64,000 bases of DNA from positions 806,001 through 870,000 of the forward strand of contig NZ_CP133089.1 in assembly GCF_030908405.1 (NCBI RefSeq). Direction: 5' to 3'. Origin of the DNA: Aminobacterium sp. MB27-C1 (lineage in GTDB: Bacteria; Synergistota; Synergistia; Synergistales; Aminobacteriaceae). Of the stretch, positions 1 through 9,244 are shown one piece after another (within the stretch, counting starts at the first letter, position 1; each line of letters begins with the position of its first letter). A model generated the notes under the pieces. It saw only the letters and a list, made by a program, of their open reading frames with translations, was not told the origin of the DNA and searched no databases. A program made the position numbers and the translations under genes.

Positions 1-1
1 C

Positions 2-292
2 ACGCTGAACTATCATTTCACTCTCTTCCGAGTGGCTGGTCGCGGAAAGAGGTTGGGCGTAACTGTCAGTGTTCCGGTTCCTAAAGAAGACCTGGTTATG
101 CCGTCCCTTTTCGATACTATTCCAGGAGTGGAGTACAGCGAGCGGGAAATGCGCGAAATGCTTGGAGTCGATTTTGATGGACTTCAAAATAAAGCCCTTG
201 TATTTCTTCCGGAAGATTGGGATGAGTCTATCAAGCCGTGGCGCAGAGATGAGACAGGTCCTGATGTTGATGACGTTAGGATGCTCTCTTAG
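2..292 (+). CDS. Membrane-bound hydrogenase NuoC/MbhK-like subunit (5' partial)
   Basis: The reading frame is open from base 2, so the gene starts before the window and only its C-terminal 96 residues are seen. These match the conserved end of the 30-kDa NADH dehydrogenase subunit family (NuoC, EchD, MbhK): a PSLFDTIPGVEYSERE stretch, then MLGVDF, then a Leu-Pro-Glu-Asp-Trp motif. In Mbh/Ech-type group 4 hydrogenases this subunit is a peripheral scaffold next to the catalytic subunit. The stop codon lies 12 bases before the large-subunit ATG, so the two genes are surely co-transcribed. An internal GTG at 32 is not the real start. Confidence 0.85.
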   Translation, partial: TLNYHFTLFRVAGRGKRLGVTVSVPVPKEDLVMPSLFDTIPGVEYSEREMREMLGVDFDGLQNKALVFLPEDWDESIKPWRRDETGPDVDDVRMLS

Positions 293-304
293 GAGGAGAC
301 AACA

Positions 305-1543
305 ATGGCGAGCGAAAAAACTCATACATATAAAGTTCCTATAGGCCCTGTCCATGTCGGTTTGAAAGAACCTATCACGGCATGGCTCGACCTTGACGGC
401 GAAAAAATAGTTGATGCACGGGTCCGTCCCGGTGCAATTCACCGCGGAATCGAATATATGGCACGGGATCGCAACCCTATTCAGGTCATCTATCTTTCAG
501 AGCGTATATGTGGAATATGCTCCTTCAGCCACATCACAGCTTTCTTGAGAGCTGTTGAAGATGCGGCTCAGATAGAGGTGCCACCGCGTGCCCAGTACAT
601 CCGATCTCTCGTGCTTGAACTCGAAAGAATTCACTCTCACGCCCTGTGGGCCGGAGTGGCATGTTATTCCATAGGTTTCGACTCGGCCTTCCATCTTGGA
701 ATGCTGTTGCGCGAAAAAGTTATGGATGTACTTGAATCCTATACAGGAAACCGCGTCAATTATGGTGTTGGAACAGTCGGTGGCGTTCGCTGGGACCTCA
801 CTCCCGAAACAATCAACGTCATTAAAGACATGATCCAATATTACAGAAACGAACTTGGCGCATTCTACGACGTAGTAACAGAGGATCCAGTTGCAAAGGC
901 CAGAATGCGACACGTTGGCGTTCTGACATACGACGAGGCCATGCGCTACTGTGCCCTCGGTCCTACAGCCCGTGCCAGCGGCGTACGTTGCGACCTTCGC
1001 TGGTCAGCACCTTACGAAGCCTATGCAGATCTCGACGTAAAACCCATCGTTCCTCAGGATTACTTTGGAAAGGCATATGGTGACGTATTCGATCGTTTCC
1101 TGGTACGAGTTCTTGAACTCTATCAATCACTCGATATTATTGAAAAAATCATCGAAGGATTGCCTGAAGGAGACATTGTCTTCGAAAAGAATCTGGTCAA
1201 AGTGCTGAACGTCTTAAAGGCGGCAGATGGAGAAGGCTGGGGATGCATTGAGGCTCCTCGCGGTGACGATACTCACGTCATTCGTCTCAAAGGCGGAGAC
1301 GAGCACGTCTACTGGTGGAAAGTGCGAGCCCCGACTTATTCCAATGCCATCTCATGGCCGTTGATGTTCAGGAATAATGAGTTGGCAGATGCCCCTCTGA
1401 TTATTAACAGCGTTGACCCCTGTATATCATGTATGGAAAGAACCCTGATTACAGGCAATAGCGATAAGGCTGGAGAAGTCTACTCGAAAAATCAACTGTT
1501 GGAAATGAGCAGAGAGAAGACGAGGAGGCTGAGAAAGGCATGA
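305..1543 (+). CDS. Group 4 [NiFe]-hydrogenase large (catalytic) subunit, MbhL-like
   Basis: This is the 412-residue catalytic subunit of a ferredoxin-linked, membrane-bound proton-reducing hydrogenase. Both nickel-binding motifs are intact: RICGIC at residues 67-72 (Cys69, Cys72) and DPCISC at residues 371-376 (Cys373, Cys376). This separates it from the complex I NuoD subunit, which has lost these cysteines. A tail of about 36 residues follows the last cysteine; I cannot say whether it is cleaved during maturation. An AGGAGG ribosome site precedes the ATG. The gene order (NuoC-, large-, NuoH- and ferredoxin-like) fits archaeal mbhK-L-M-N better than the usual echA-F order. Mbh-type is inferred from order only; Ech-type remains possible. 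Confidence 0.9.
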   Translation: MASEKTHTYKVPIGPVHVGLKEPITAWLDLDGEKIVDARVRPGAIHRGIEYMARDRNPIQVIYLSERICGICSFSHITAFLRAVEDAAQIEVPPRAQYIRSLVLELERIHSHALWAGVACYSIGFDSAFHLGMLLREKVMDVLESYTGNRVNYGVGTVGGVRWDLTPETINVIKDMIQYYRNELGAFYDVVTEDPVAKARMRHVGVLTYDEAMRYCALGPTARASGVRCDLRWSAPYEAYADLDVKPIVPQDYFGKAYGDVFDRFLVRVLELYQSLDIIEKIIEGLPEGDIVFEKNLVKVLNVLKAADGEGWGCIEAPRGDDTHVIRLKGGDEHVYWWKVRAPTYSNAISWPLMFRNNELADAPLIINSVDPCISCMERTLITGNSDKAGEVYSKNQLLEMSREKTRRLRKA

Positions 1544-2535
1544 TTATCAATATGGTAATGAAACTGGTGGCAGGCATAGCCCTTATGTTGCTTGTATCGG
1601 TAGTAGCCGTTCTCTTCGACGGAGCTGACCGTGTTATTCATGCCAAAATGCAGCGACGGTGGGGACCTCCGCTCTTTCAGCCTTTCTACGATATTCTGAA
1701 GCTTCTGGGGAAAGAGAACATCGTTCCCCGACGAGCTGTAAAATGGGCTTTCAACGGAGCTCCATGGGTTGCCATGGCGACCATGCTGTTGCTCTTCCTT
1801 TATATTCCTATCGGATCTTTGCCGCCCATTCTTGGCACTGAAGGCGATATGATTCTCATCATTTACCTTCTCAGCCTTTCAGGCGTGGCTATGGCCGTAG
1901 GTGGTTTCTCCAGCGGAAACCCAATTGCAAACGTCGGCGCTCAGCGTGAGATGATCCTCATGATGAGCTACGAGCTGCCCCTTGCCGTTGTTATTTCCAC
2001 AATGGCCTGGGTGGCCTATAAACATGGCGTACCAGGACAACCCTTTAGCCTTGAGACTTTCATCGGAATGCCCATGTGGAATGTTGTAGGCAAGATGGGT
2101 ATTCTCGGTCTTCTCTGCCTCTTTGCGGCGTTGCTCATGGTCGTTCCAGGTGAGACGGGAAAAGGATTTATGGATATTCCAGAGGCCAAAACGGAGATAC
2201 TCGAAGGTATTATCATCGAGTATTCGGGAACGAACTTGGCCATGTTCAAGATCACCTTTGCTCTGAGAGCTTTGGCCATGTCTGCCATTATTGTGGCGCT
2301 CTTTGTTCCTTTCTCTCTCGGCAAACTCTTGAATCTGAACGGAACCATGCTCTTTGTCGTGGATTTCCTCTGGTTCTGGGTAAAGGTCTTCGTCATGCAG
2401 GTCTTCGGCGTTACCTTTATACGAACAGCTTTTGGACGATTGAAGATCTGGCAGGCGTCTCAGTTCTACTGGATTAAAATTGCCGGACTTTCTTTGGCAG
2501 GCATGATTCTCATGTCTATAGATGTATTGCTTTAG
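1540..2535 (+). CDS. Membrane-bound hydrogenase NuoH/MbhM-like membrane subunit
   Basis: This 331-residue integral membrane protein has about eight hydrophobic segments. It belongs to the NuoH/EchB/MbhM family, which anchors the hydrogenase module and links it to ion translocation. A conserved family segment is visible near residues 60-70 (KENIVPRRA), as is a cytoplasmic loop with ETGKGFMDIPEAKTEILEG near residue 205, containing acidic residues typical of the family. Its ATG overlaps the stop of the large-subunit gene by four bases (ATGA), implying translational coupling. The next gene follows after 14 bases with a GGGGGAGG-like ribosome site. Confidence 0.88.
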   Translation: MIINMVMKLVAGIALMLLVSVVAVLFDGADRVIHAKMQRRWGPPLFQPFYDILKLLGKENIVPRRAVKWAFNGAPWVAMATMLLLFLYIPIGSLPPILGTEGDMILIIYLLSLSGVAMAVGGFSSGNPIANVGAQREMILMMSYELPLAVVISTMAWVAYKHGVPGQPFSLETFIGMPMWNVVGKMGILGLLCLFAALLMVVPGETGKGFMDIPEAKTEILEGIIIEYSGTNLAMFKITFALRALAMSAIIVALFVPFSLGKLLNLNGTMLFVVDFLWFWVKVFVMQVFGVTFIRTAFGRLKIWQASQFYWIKIAGLSLAGMILMSIDVLL

Positions 2536-2549
2536 GAAGGGGGAGGACG

Positions 2550-3377
2550 ATGCTTAACCGAATGTCTTTGCAGCTTTTGCGTCAATGGGTTACTAAGGTC
2601 TTTACCAATCCCTTTCCTGTGCCATCTATGCCAGACTCTCTGACTGATGCCCTCAAAGCGGCAGAAGAGGGAAAAATACAACTTCATCCTCCAGTGGAGC
2701 CGAAGGGCTATTTCAGGGGCCGAATCGATTATGACAAAGAGCGTTGTATTGGCTGCAAACTTTGTGTACGAGTGTGCCCTGCGAATGCCATAACTTACCT
2801 TGAGGATGAAAAGAAGATACAGATTCATGTCGATCGTTGCTGTTTCTGTGCTCAGTGTACGGAAATCTGCCCTGTGAAGTGTCTTACTGAATCTGACGCA
2901 TTCCTGCTCTCTTCTTACGATAGAAAGGCCCAGGTCGTTGTCGATTCTGGTACGAAGAAGAAAGAAGACGAAGTGGAAGAAACTCCTGTGAAATATGAGG
3001 TCGACGAGGAAAAGTGCATTGGCTGCACAAAGTGTGCTCGCAATTGCCCCGTCAACGCTATCTCTGGCGAGTTGAAGAAACCTCATGTTATCGACAAGGA
3101 TAAATGTGTAGGCTGTGGCAAGTGTGCTGAACTCTGCCCGAAGCAGGCGATTCATCAGGCTGAGGCATCTTCTGCGCCGGTTACTCCGAAAGAGGAGAAA
3201 AAGGTAGAGGAGAAACCTACAGAGAAACCTGTCGAAAAACAGGAAGCTGCCCCTCAGAAAGAAGCTGCCGAAAGCAAAAAGGGCAGCAAGAAAAACGGCG
3301 GCAAGAACGGCAACAAAAATGGTAACAAGAAAAAGAACGGTAACGGAAACAACAAGAAAAACGGCAAGAAAAAATAA
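2550..3377 (+). CDS. Four-cluster ferredoxin-like hydrogenase subunit (MbhN-like) with Lys/Asn/Gly-rich tail
   Basis: This 275-residue protein is the last gene of the hydrogenase operon. Residues 60-111 form the two-cluster domain expected of NuoI/EchF/MbhN (Cys66-69-72-76 and Cys97-100-103-107). A charged linker leads to a second two-cluster domain (Cys156-159-162-166 and Cys186-189-192-196). From about residue 205 the chain is low complexity, first Lys/Glu/Pro-rich and then, over the last 30 residues, built almost only of Lys, Asn and Gly. The usual subunit has two clusters and no such tail. The extra domain may dock a soluble ferredoxin or another redox partner (inference). The antisense strand has a long frame here that is only a shadow of the Lys-rich codons. 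Confidence 0.88.
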   Translation: MLNRMSLQLLRQWVTKVFTNPFPVPSMPDSLTDALKAAEEGKIQLHPPVEPKGYFRGRIDYDKERCIGCKLCVRVCPANAITYLEDEKKIQIHVDRCCFCAQCTEICPVKCLTESDAFLLSSYDRKAQVVVDSGTKKKEDEVEETPVKYEVDEEKCIGCTKCARNCPVNAISGELKKPHVIDKDKCVGCGKCAELCPKQAIHQAEASSAPVTPKEEKKVEEKPTEKPVEKQEAAPQKEAAESKKGSKKNGGKNGNKNGNKKKNGNGNNKKNGKKK

Positions 3378-3440
3378 CGAGGCACAGTGAAAATAAAGCT
3401 GTGTAGTTGCGCAGCTCGTTGCCATAACAGAACAAATAAA

Positions 3441-3475
3441 AAGATGGGGTTTCTAGAAGAAACCCCATCTTTTTT
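3441..3475. terminator. Bidirectional intrinsic terminator between hydrogenase operon and gltX
   Basis: A perfect 13-bp stem (AAGATGGGGTTTC with GAAACCCCATCTT, 5-base loop) is followed by a T-run and preceded by an A-run. It can therefore stop both the rightward hydrogenase operon and the leftward gltX transcript. Confidence 0.85.
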
Positions 3476-3513
3476 ATGCTCTTATTTTTAACGCCACGAA
3501 GTTGTTGTAGCTC

Positions 3514-4833
3514 TTACGCTTCTACAAGACCGTAGTGAGCCAGACGCTGACGCACTTCGTCGCGTCCGAGATATTCAGCTACCTCAAAGATCCCCGGGCT
3601 TACCTTCACGCCAGTCAGTGCCCAACGCAGAGGCATAGCCAGCTTCTTCATTTTCACGTCTTTTTCAGCAGCCCAATTGCGTGCTAATTCCTCCATAGGC
3701 TCGGCTTCCCATGGATCTATCTTCAAGAGTTCTCCGAAGAAAGAACGAAGCATATCCTTGTCTTCCTCGGGAACATCGCTACCGTTGTAGCGTGCCTTTA
3801 CAGGCTCGAAAGAAACGAAGTAATCGGAATACTCAGCGAGTTCCTTCGCTGTACGACCTCGTCCGCCCATAAGCTCCAGGGCTCCAGCAAGAAATTCTCG
3901 CGTATGTTCCTCGACAGGAAGCTGAGCTTCCTTCCAGAAAGGCTCGACCATATCGAGGCGAACCATGGGATCAAGCTCTTTAAGATGTTCCTGGTTAATA
4001 TAGTTGAGCTTGTCCATATCAAAGACGGCTGCACGTCTGTTAACCCGCTTCAAATCAAAACATTTCGTGGCTTCCTCGCGGGAGAAAACCTCGCGATCGT
4101 CTCCAATTGACCAACCTAAAATGGCCAGGAAGTTAAAGACGGAGTCGGGCATATATCCCATATCTCTATATTCGTAAACGCTTGTAGCACCATGACGTTT
4201 CGAAAGCTTCTTCTTGTCTTTGCCGAGAATCATGGGAAGGTGGGCAAACTGAGGGGGCTCCCATCCGAGAGCCTTGTAGAGAAGCAACTGCTTGGGAGTA
4301 TTGGAAATATGATCCTCTCCCCGAATAACGTAATTAATGCCCATGGTGTAGTCGTCGATAACTACCGCATAGTTGTAAGCTGGCATACCGTCACTCTTGA
4401 TCATAACGATATCTTTAAGGGTTTCGCTCTTGACCTCAATATGACCATATACGATATCATCAAAAGCAAGAGTGATTCCTTCAGGAACCTTGTAAATAAT
4501 GGCAGGACCGTCCATATAGGCCTTTCCTTCTTCAAGAAGCTGTTCAGCATACTTGCGATAGATGTCAAGGCGTTCAGACTGACGATAGGGGCCTACAGGG
4601 CCACCAATATCCGGCCCCTCGTCCCAATCAAGACCTAGCCACGTCATTCCAGACATAATTGTCTCTTCGTATTCTTTCGTGGAACGTTCTCTGTCTGTGT
4701 CTTCAATTCGGAGAATAAACTTTCCGCCTGTATGTCTGGCCCAAAGCCAGTTAAACAACGCCGTATGTCCGCCTCCTATGTGCAAAGCACCTGTAGGACT
4801 TGGTGCAAAACGGACACGTACTTCTTTGTCCAT
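3514..4833 (-). CDS. gltX: Glutamyl-tRNA synthetase
   Basis: This is a class I aminoacyl-tRNA synthetase that charges tRNA-Glu (possibly also tRNA-Gln if the organism uses the amidotransferase route). The N-terminus carries RFAPSPTGALHIGG, with the HIGH-like nucleotide motif. The KMSKS-like loop reads KKLSKRHGA near residue 210. At 439 residues it is shorter than the usual 465-490, with a compact C-terminal anticodon-binding part. It reads leftward, convergent with the hydrogenase operon, and is monocistronic as far as can be seen. A GAGGAGG-like ribosome site lies just upstream of the ATG. Confidence 0.92.
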   Translation of the reverse strand: MDKEVRVRFAPSPTGALHIGGGHTALFNWLWARHTGGKFILRIEDTDRERSTKEYEETIMSGMTWLGLDWDEGPDIGGPVGPYRQSERLDIYRKYAEQLLEEGKAYMDGPAIIYKVPEGITLAFDDIVYGHIEVKSETLKDIVMIKSDGMPAYNYAVVIDDYTMGINYVIRGEDHISNTPKQLLLYKALGWEPPQFAHLPMILGKDKKKLSKRHGATSVYEYRDMGYMPDSVFNFLAILGWSIGDDREVFSREEATKCFDLKRVNRRAAVFDMDKLNYINQEHLKELDPMVRLDMVEPFWKEAQLPVEEHTREFLAGALELMGGRGRTAKELAEYSDYFVSFEPVKARYNGSDVPEEDKDMLRSFFGELLKIDPWEAEPMEELARNWAAEKDVKMKKLAMPLRWALTGVKVSPGIFEVAEYLGRDEVRQRLAHYGLVEA

Positions 4834-4975
4834 TGAAAATGCCTCCTCGTATCAAATATCAGCCAACCTTGATATTATACATGCTCTCTAAATATTTCTC
4901 TCAAACTTCTTCCTAATAATATAATATAAATAATGTAAAGGGTGTAATCTCCCCTTTCGCAGAAGGAGGTTTCGA

Positions 4976-6598
4976 ATGAAAACAGTCTACATATTGGGGC
5001 ACGTCAATCCCGATACCGATTCTATCTGCTCGGCCATTGCTTACAGTCATTATAAAAGTGCCGTCTCTAAAAATAACCGCTATATTCCTGTCCGCCTTGG
5101 TGTGCCTAATAATGAAACCAAATTCGTTCTCGATTATTTCAAGGAACCCACGCCAATCATGCTCGAAAACATTTACACACAGCTTTCAGACATACCTTTC
5201 GATGAGCCAGTAAATGTAAAAATGAAAACTCCTCTCTCTGACGTGTGGAATCTTATGTCAAAGAGTAGTATAAAGACAGTTAATGTGGTGGATGAAAAAA
5301 ACCTCTTTTTGGGACTTGTCACCTTAGGTGACATAGCGAAGGCAAGCCTTGAGATGGGCGATACCTTCTCAGATGTTCAAATTCCTTTAAAAAATATAGT
5401 AAAGACGTTGAGTGGAGAATTACTTTTTGCTTGCAACATGAGTTTCAATGGCAGGGTTGTTGTAGCCGGAATGGAGTCTGAAACGCTCAAAAGGCATCTT
5501 GACAGAAAGACTCTCGTCATTGTCGGTGACAGAAAAGAAATTCAAATCCAGGCTCTGCAAAGCAAAATTCACACCCTTGTCATTGCCGATGGAGCTGCTG
5601 TTTCAGACGAAATTTCATTGCTGGCCCGAGAGAAAAAAGTCAATCTCATAACGGTTCCCTACGATCTCTATTCGACAGTAAAACGCATTGCGCGAAGCGT
5701 TCCGGTGGAGTATATTGCCAGAACTGACAAGGTGGTTACCTTTGCGCTCCATGAGGAACTCGACGATATAAAAGATTCGTTGCTGAAACATAAATATCGC
5801 CATTTCCCCATTCTGCATAACAAAGTTCCTGTGGGAATGCTCTCCCGTCGCCATCTTCTTACGGCCACGGGTAAAAATGTCATTTTGGTGGATCATAACG
5901 AAAAAACACAATCCATAGAAGGGCTCGAACAGGCGCAGATACTTGAAATAATAGATCATCATCGTATCGGCAGCATTGAAACCTTTCAGCCCATTGTCTT
6001 CATCAATCGTCCTGTAGGGTGTACGGCTACCATTATATATAGCCTCTATAAAGACTCTGGTGTCGAGCTTCCTTCATCTATTGCCGGACTCATGTGCGCT
6101 GCCATTCTCTCAGACACACTCGTGTTCAAATCTCCCACATGCAGTAGTGAAGACATGGAGGCAGCGGAGGAATTGGCAGATCTGGCTAACATAGACATAG
6201 ACTCATTTTCCCGCTCCATGTTCGAAGCTGGAACCTCTCTGCGCGGAAAGACGGCGGAAGAGATATTCTTCACCGACTATAAGAGTTTCAACGTGGCGGA
6301 CTTTAAAATAGGCGTTAGCCAGGTTTTCTTTTACAATACACAGCGGGACTTCGATAAAAAAAGCCTTCTTGATTTTATGCAGGAATATAAAACGCGTGGT
6401 GGCTATGATATGCTTTTACTTATGTTAACGGATATTATTAATGAGGGATCCGAGTTTCTCTTTGTAGGAAACCGCGAAGAACTCATCTCCCGAGCTTTTG
6501 ATATAGAAATACATGGAGAAAGCTTCTATCTCCCCCATGTGATTTCGAGGAAAAAGCAAGTGATACCCCAGTTGATAGAGTCAATTAAAAGGAGTTGA
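4976..6598 (+). CDS. Family II inorganic pyrophosphatase with regulatory CBS-DRTGG insert
   Basis: This 540-residue DHH-family enzyme hydrolyses pyrophosphate using manganese or cobalt. The N-terminal GHVNPDTDS and the later VDHNE and DHH motifs (around residues 310-335) are the metal-binding signatures. Between them lie about 240 inserted residues containing two CBS-like segments (LSDVWNLM... and LDDIKDSLLKHKYRHFP) and a DRTGG-like region. This is the layout of nucleotide-regulated CBS-PPases, inhibited by AMP/ADP and activated by ATP or diadenosine polyphosphates in characterised members. Plain family II enzymes are about 310 residues. It has an AGAAGGAGG ribosome site and overlaps the start of polA. 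Confidence 0.9.
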   Translation: MKTVYILGHVNPDTDSICSAIAYSHYKSAVSKNNRYIPVRLGVPNNETKFVLDYFKEPTPIMLENIYTQLSDIPFDEPVNVKMKTPLSDVWNLMSKSSIKTVNVVDEKNLFLGLVTLGDIAKASLEMGDTFSDVQIPLKNIVKTLSGELLFACNMSFNGRVVVAGMESETLKRHLDRKTLVIVGDRKEIQIQALQSKIHTLVIADGAAVSDEISLLAREKKVNLITVPYDLYSTVKRIARSVPVEYIARTDKVVTFALHEELDDIKDSLLKHKYRHFPILHNKVPVGMLSRRHLLTATGKNVILVDHNEKTQSIEGLEQAQILEIIDHHRIGSIETFQPIVFINRPVGCTATIIYSLYKDSGVELPSSIAGLMCAAILSDTLVFKSPTCSSEDMEAAEELADLANIDIDSFSRSMFEAGTSLRGKTAEEIFFTDYKSFNVADFKIGVSQVFFYNTQRDFDKKSLLDFMQEYKTRGGYDMLLLMLTDIINEGSEFLFVGNREELISRAFDIEIHGESFYLPHVISRKKQVIPQLIESIKRS

Positions 6599-9156
6599 AT
6601 ACCCTGAAAAATAAAACGATTTTACTTGTTGATGGGCACGCTCTGGCTTTCAGAGCCTTTTACGCCCTTCCAGAACTTACGGCACCAGACGGAACGCCTA
6701 CAAACGCCATTTTGGGCTTTGTCAATATGATGTTCAAAACCATTGATGAATGCCATCCCGACATGACAGCGGTTATCTTTGACGCTCCTGGCAAAACCTT
6801 TCGACACGATGTCTATCCGGAATACAAAATGGGACGTCGCCCTACGCCTGAAGAGTATAAGATACAGGTTCCCATTCTGCTGGAATTACTCCGAGCTATG
6901 GGTATAAAAGTTGTTGTCAAAGATGGGGTGGAGGCTGATGACGTTATTGCTTCCGCTGCCTGTGGCGCTACGCGCCTGGGCGTTAATGTCGTTGCACTGA
7001 CATCGGATAAAGACATACTCCAGGTGCTTCAGCCTGGCGTTCGCGTCATCCGGCCTAAAAAAGGAATTACCATCTTTACCGAATATAACGAAATAACCTT
7101 TGAAGAGGAGTGGGGGTTCGCGCCGACGGCAATGCCCGACTATCTGGCACTGCTTGGAGACAGTGTCGATAACATTCCAGGGGTTCCCGGAGTGGGAGAA
7201 AAAACGGCTAAAAAGCTTCTCTCTCAATATAAATCCCTTGAAGATATTTACGATCATATAGAAGAGCTCAAACCAGGCTTGCAGAAGAAATTCTCTACGT
7301 CGAAAGAGTTGGCCTTCAAAAGCCGCGAACTCATACGCCTCAAATGCGATTTGCCTTTGACAGTTGAAGAGTTTGTTCAGACCGATGTAGATTTCGAAAC
7401 CTTTGAAAACATGTGCCGTCAGTTGGGCCTGAACAAAATATTGGAGCGAGTAAGGAATTCAACGCACCACGAATCAGAAGAGCAGCCGCAACTTGAAATA
7501 GGAGAGGCTGTGGAAGGCGATCTCGAAAAGGTTCTTCAGGAAAAAGAACTCGCTCTCTACTGCGCGGCAGAAGGATCCTATCCCATGGATCTTAATAGAG
7601 CTCTCATTGTCTTGCGGGCCCAGAATGGACACTTCTGGCGAGGAGTCGTCGAGGCTCAGCATATTCCTGATTCCCTCTCGAAATGGTTGAAAACAGGCAA
7701 TGTAATTACCTCAGACTATAAAACGACACAGGCATTCTTCAAAGAAGAGGTTCCATTACACGACCATGTCTGGGACGCCCAGGTTGCTCACTACCTTCTT
7801 CATCCTGACGCCAAAAGCCACGGACCGGAGCAGTGGGCGGCAGAGGCTGTTTCTGACCCAGTTGACGTTGCGGGGCAGCTCTGGAGGGTTCAAAATGAGC
7901 TTGGAAACGCTATCTCTCACTACAGTGGCCTGGAAGACCTTATGCGTCAGGTTGAGCTGCCTATCGTTCCCGTATTGTGGAAAATGGAGACGTGGGGCAT
8001 TGGCCTTGAGAAAAAAACCTTTGAAGGTCTGGATACAGATTTAGAAGAACGAATTGCAGACATTGAAAATACCATCGCTGAAAAGGGCGGGGAGCGTATC
8101 AATCTCAACTCTCCCAAACAGGTAGCGTGGCTTCTCTTCGAGAAATTGCAGATGCCGCCTATCAAAGAAACAAAAACAGGCTATTCCACAGATGTTACGG
8201 TTCTTGAAGAGCTTGTAAAGATGGATCTTCCCGAGAAAATCGTGCCAGAACTTATTCTGGAACATCGCGAACTCTCTAAAATGCGCTCAGGTTTTGTCCA
8301 TCCCCTCATGAGTGCCGTAAATGAAAAGACAGGATTGATTCACGGCACCTTTGAATCCACATCGACGGGAACAGGGCGGCTGAGCAGCAGAGACCCCAAC
8401 CTTCAGAATCTCCCTGCTTTTGGGCAATGGTCAACTCGACTCAAGGAAGGCCTGGTTCCTCGGCATGAAGGGAATGTCTATGTTGCGGCAGACTATTCAC
8501 AGGTTGAACTACGTGTATTGGCCCATCTTTGCGATGAGAAGCGATTGAAATCGGCCTTTGAGGATCATCGGGATGTTCATACAGAAACGGCATCGTGGGT
8601 CTTTAACGTCGAACCGGAACTTGTTACTCCTGAACTTCGCCGTTTTGCCAAAGTTATAAATTTTGGTATTCTTTACGGTATGAGTTCCTACGGTTTGGCG
8701 GCTCGTTTGGGAATAGGGCAGCAGGAGGCGGGAGATATTATCAATAAATACTTCAAGGCCCTTCCTAAAGTAAAAGACTACGTTGAAGAAAGCTATAAAG
8801 AAGCTAGACAACGTGGATATGCCATGACCAGTTTCGGCAGAATACGGCCACTCAACGAAGTCTCTGTCAATCCGAGAGACCGGGGAGCCTTGAAGCGCAT
8901 AGCCGTAAACACTCCCATACAGGGAACAGCGGCTGATATTGCCCGAATGGCTATGATCAAGTTTTTCCATCATTTCGAGGGACGCAAAAACGTTCATCTC
9001 GTATTGCAGATTCATGACTCTCTTGTGTGCGAATGCGCTGCAGAGGAACGGGAAGGCATAGAAAAAGAGCTTGCAAATGTAATGGAATCTGCGGCTAAAC
9101 TTTCTGTGCCATTGAAGGTAGAGACCAAGTGGGGAAAATCCCTCGCTAATGTCTAG
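6595..9156 (+). CDS. polA: DNA polymerase I
   Basis: This 853-residue family A polymerase has three parts. The N-terminal 5' nuclease runs from LLVDGHALAFRAF through GDSVDNIPGVPGVGEKTA. The middle domain sits where the 3'-5' exonuclease should be but lacks the DxE and other acidic residues, so proofreading is probably absent. The C-terminal polymerase carries motif A (DYSQVELR), motif B (RRFAKVINFGILYG) and motif C (QIHDS). The start is uncertain. A TTG at 6595 overlaps the pyrophosphatase stop, but the AAGGAG ribosome site is only 1-2 bases away. A CTG at 6604 has ideal spacing and gives the expected N-terminus (Met-Lys-Asn-Lys-Thr-Ile-Leu-Leu-Val-Asp). Confidence 0.93.
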   Translation: MNTLKNKTILLVDGHALAFRAFYALPELTAPDGTPTNAILGFVNMMFKTIDECHPDMTAVIFDAPGKTFRHDVYPEYKMGRRPTPEEYKIQVPILLELLRAMGIKVVVKDGVEADDVIASAACGATRLGVNVVALTSDKDILQVLQPGVRVIRPKKGITIFTEYNEITFEEEWGFAPTAMPDYLALLGDSVDNIPGVPGVGEKTAKKLLSQYKSLEDIYDHIEELKPGLQKKFSTSKELAFKSRELIRLKCDLPLTVEEFVQTDVDFETFENMCRQLGLNKILERVRNSTHHESEEQPQLEIGEAVEGDLEKVLQEKELALYCAAEGSYPMDLNRALIVLRAQNGHFWRGVVEAQHIPDSLSKWLKTGNVITSDYKTTQAFFKEEVPLHDHVWDAQVAHYLLHPDAKSHGPEQWAAEAVSDPVDVAGQLWRVQNELGNAISHYSGLEDLMRQVELPIVPVLWKMETWGIGLEKKTFEGLDTDLEERIADIENTIAEKGGERINLNSPKQVAWLLFEKLQMPPIKETKTGYSTDVTVLEELVKMDLPEKIVPELILEHRELSKMRSGFVHPLMSAVNEKTGLIHGTFESTSTGTGRLSSRDPNLQNLPAFGQWSTRLKEGLVPRHEGNVYVAADYSQVELRVLAHLCDEKRLKSAFEDHRDVHTETASWVFNVEPELVTPELRRFAKVINFGILYGMSSYGLAARLGIGQQEAGDIINKYFKALPKVKDYVEESYKEARQRGYAMTSFGRIRPLNEVSVNPRDRGALKRIAVNTPIQGTAADIARMAMIKFFHHFEGRKNVHLVLQIHDSLVCECAAEEREGIEKELANVMESAAKLSVPLKVETKWGKSLANV

Positions 9157-9244
9157 GTTTTTACGTAGCCTACGGGCTTGATTTTATGATAGAATACGCC
9201 GTTAGCATTTAGCATCGGTATATGTCAAGGGAGGCAGATTCGCT

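Noticed and set aside
2532-3425. Long antisense ORF (297 codons) opposite the ferredoxin-like gene
   Set aside because: It is a by-product of Lys/Glu-rich codons on the plus strand; its translation is Phe/Leu-rich low complexity, and the plus-strand protein has four clear Fe-S motifs.
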